Shown here piece after piece: positions 4,581 to 5,025 of a stretch of 5,025 nt of DNA; the first letter of the stretch is position 1; every line of letters begins with the position of its first letter. Made by a program: the position numbers and the translations under genes. The notes beneath the pieces were generated by a model. It had not been told where the DNA came from and made no database searches. It worked only from the letters and a program-made list of their open reading frames with translations. This DNA comes from Syntrophomonadaceae bacterium (lineage in GTDB: Bacteria; Bacillota; Dethiobacteria; DTU022). The stretch spans positions 1-5,025 of the forward strand of contig SKPU01000143.1 in assembly GCA_007119335.1 (NCBI GenBank). The letters are read 5' to 3'.

Positions 4581-5025
4581 ATGGAAGATAGAGGTGAAAT
4601 AAAGAGAGGCGCTGTAATCCTTGCAGGCGGTGACAGCAAACGGCTGGGCAGGCCAAAAGGTTTACTGGATTTTAATGGACAAACCCTGATTGGCTTGGTA
4701 GCAGGGAAGCTTCTTGAGTTTTTCCAGGAAATTACCGTAGTCACAGATCGACCGGATCTATATGATTTTTTACCGGCTCGTTTAACCGGTGATTTACTTA
4801 CTGAGAATCAGAAAAGCTCTTTGCGGGGAATTCATGCCGGATTGAGTGCTTCAAATTTGCCTTATCAATTTGTGGCAGCCTGTGACTTGCCTTTTTTAAA
4901 CCTGGAACTAATTAAATATATGTCCGGTTTTGCTCCTGATTTTGATGCGGTTGTTCCGCGCATCGGCTCCTATTATCAGCCTCTCCATGCCTTTTACAAA
5001 CGCTCTTGTATTGATATAATCGAAA
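4581..5025 (+). CDS. mobA: Molybdenum cofactor guanylyltransferase-like protein MobA (partial, 3' end outside window)
   Basis: The first 148 residues are visible; the family is usually about 190-210 long. MobA attaches GMP from GTP to molybdopterin to give the guanine dinucleotide cofactor used by formate dehydrogenase and DMSO-reductase family enzymes in the cytoplasm. Seen here: the nucleotide-binding signature L14-A-G-G-D-S-K-R-L-G-R-P-K26-G-L-L, L82-R-G-I-H-A-G-L, the metal-binding A-A-C-D102-L-P-F segment, and P134-L-H-A-F-Y-K-R-S as in the MobA substrate region. The segment before HAGL reads S-S-L-R-G-I rather than the common G-P-L-x-G-I, so a related cytidylyl- or nucleotidyltransferase (such as MocA) is possible. 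ATG 4581 has only a weak upstream site (GGATGG). The frame is open back to 4533, and TTG 4554, GTG 4569 or even ATT 4536 (with AAGGA 6 bases before it) are alternative starts. It lies 55 bases after tatC, probably in the same operon. Confidence 0.85.
   Translation, partial: MEDRGEIKRGAVILAGGDSKRLGRPKGLLDFNGQTLIGLVAGKLLEFFQEITVVTDRPDLYDFLPARLTGDLLTENQKSSLRGIHAGLSASNLPYQFVAACDLPFLNLELIKYMSGFAPDFDAVVPRIGSYYQPLHAFYKRSCIDIIE

Noticed and set aside
4505..4744. Minus-strand open frame across the tatC end and mobA start
   Set aside because: Ser/Pro-rich shadow opposite the conserved nucleotide-binding region of mobA.

Overview
The window looks like chromosomal DNA from an anaerobic, Clostridia-like Firmicute. 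The support is indirect: moderate base composition, strong GGAGG-type ribosome binding sites, GTG and TTG starts on short genes, a Tat system made of TatA-type subunits plus TatC with no recognisable TatB, and an FMN-binding glutamate-synthase-like oxidoreductase of a type common in anaerobes. The genus cannot be fixed from this sequence. All supported genes lie on the + strand.

Positions 1-1689: a possible tail of an upstream gene (stop at 60-62), then a complete 528-residue stand-alone FMN-domain protein of the GltB/glutamate synthase family with an N-terminal four-cysteine motif. Positions 1690-1838: a non-coding gap with two adjacent inverted repeats, the second followed by a short T-run (possible terminator). 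Positions 1839-3128: an 81-residue DUF2007-type protein and a 329-residue PAP2-family membrane phosphatase with an intact catalytic triad of motifs and an extra membrane-rich C-terminal third.

Positions 3129-4525: a twin-arginine translocation (Tat) cluster made of two different small TatA-type proteins (65 and 62 residues), each with a plausible own promoter and a strong ribosome binding site, then tatC (243 residues). A 24-codon open frame fits almost exactly between the second tatA and tatC. Positions 4581-5025: the 5' part of a MobA-like molybdenum cofactor guanylyltransferase, cut by the window edge.

The right half makes functional sense as a unit. MobA makes the dinucleotide form of the molybdenum cofactor, which many molybdoenzymes load in the cytoplasm. 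Those enzymes are classic folded cargo of the Tat translocase, so tatA-tatA-tatC-mobA suggests export of a molybdoenzyme such as a formate dehydrogenase; no such enzyme is in the window. The left half has no obvious functional link to the right half. I found no CRISPR array, tRNA, rRNA, insertion sequence or phage gene, and no gap over 300 bases.
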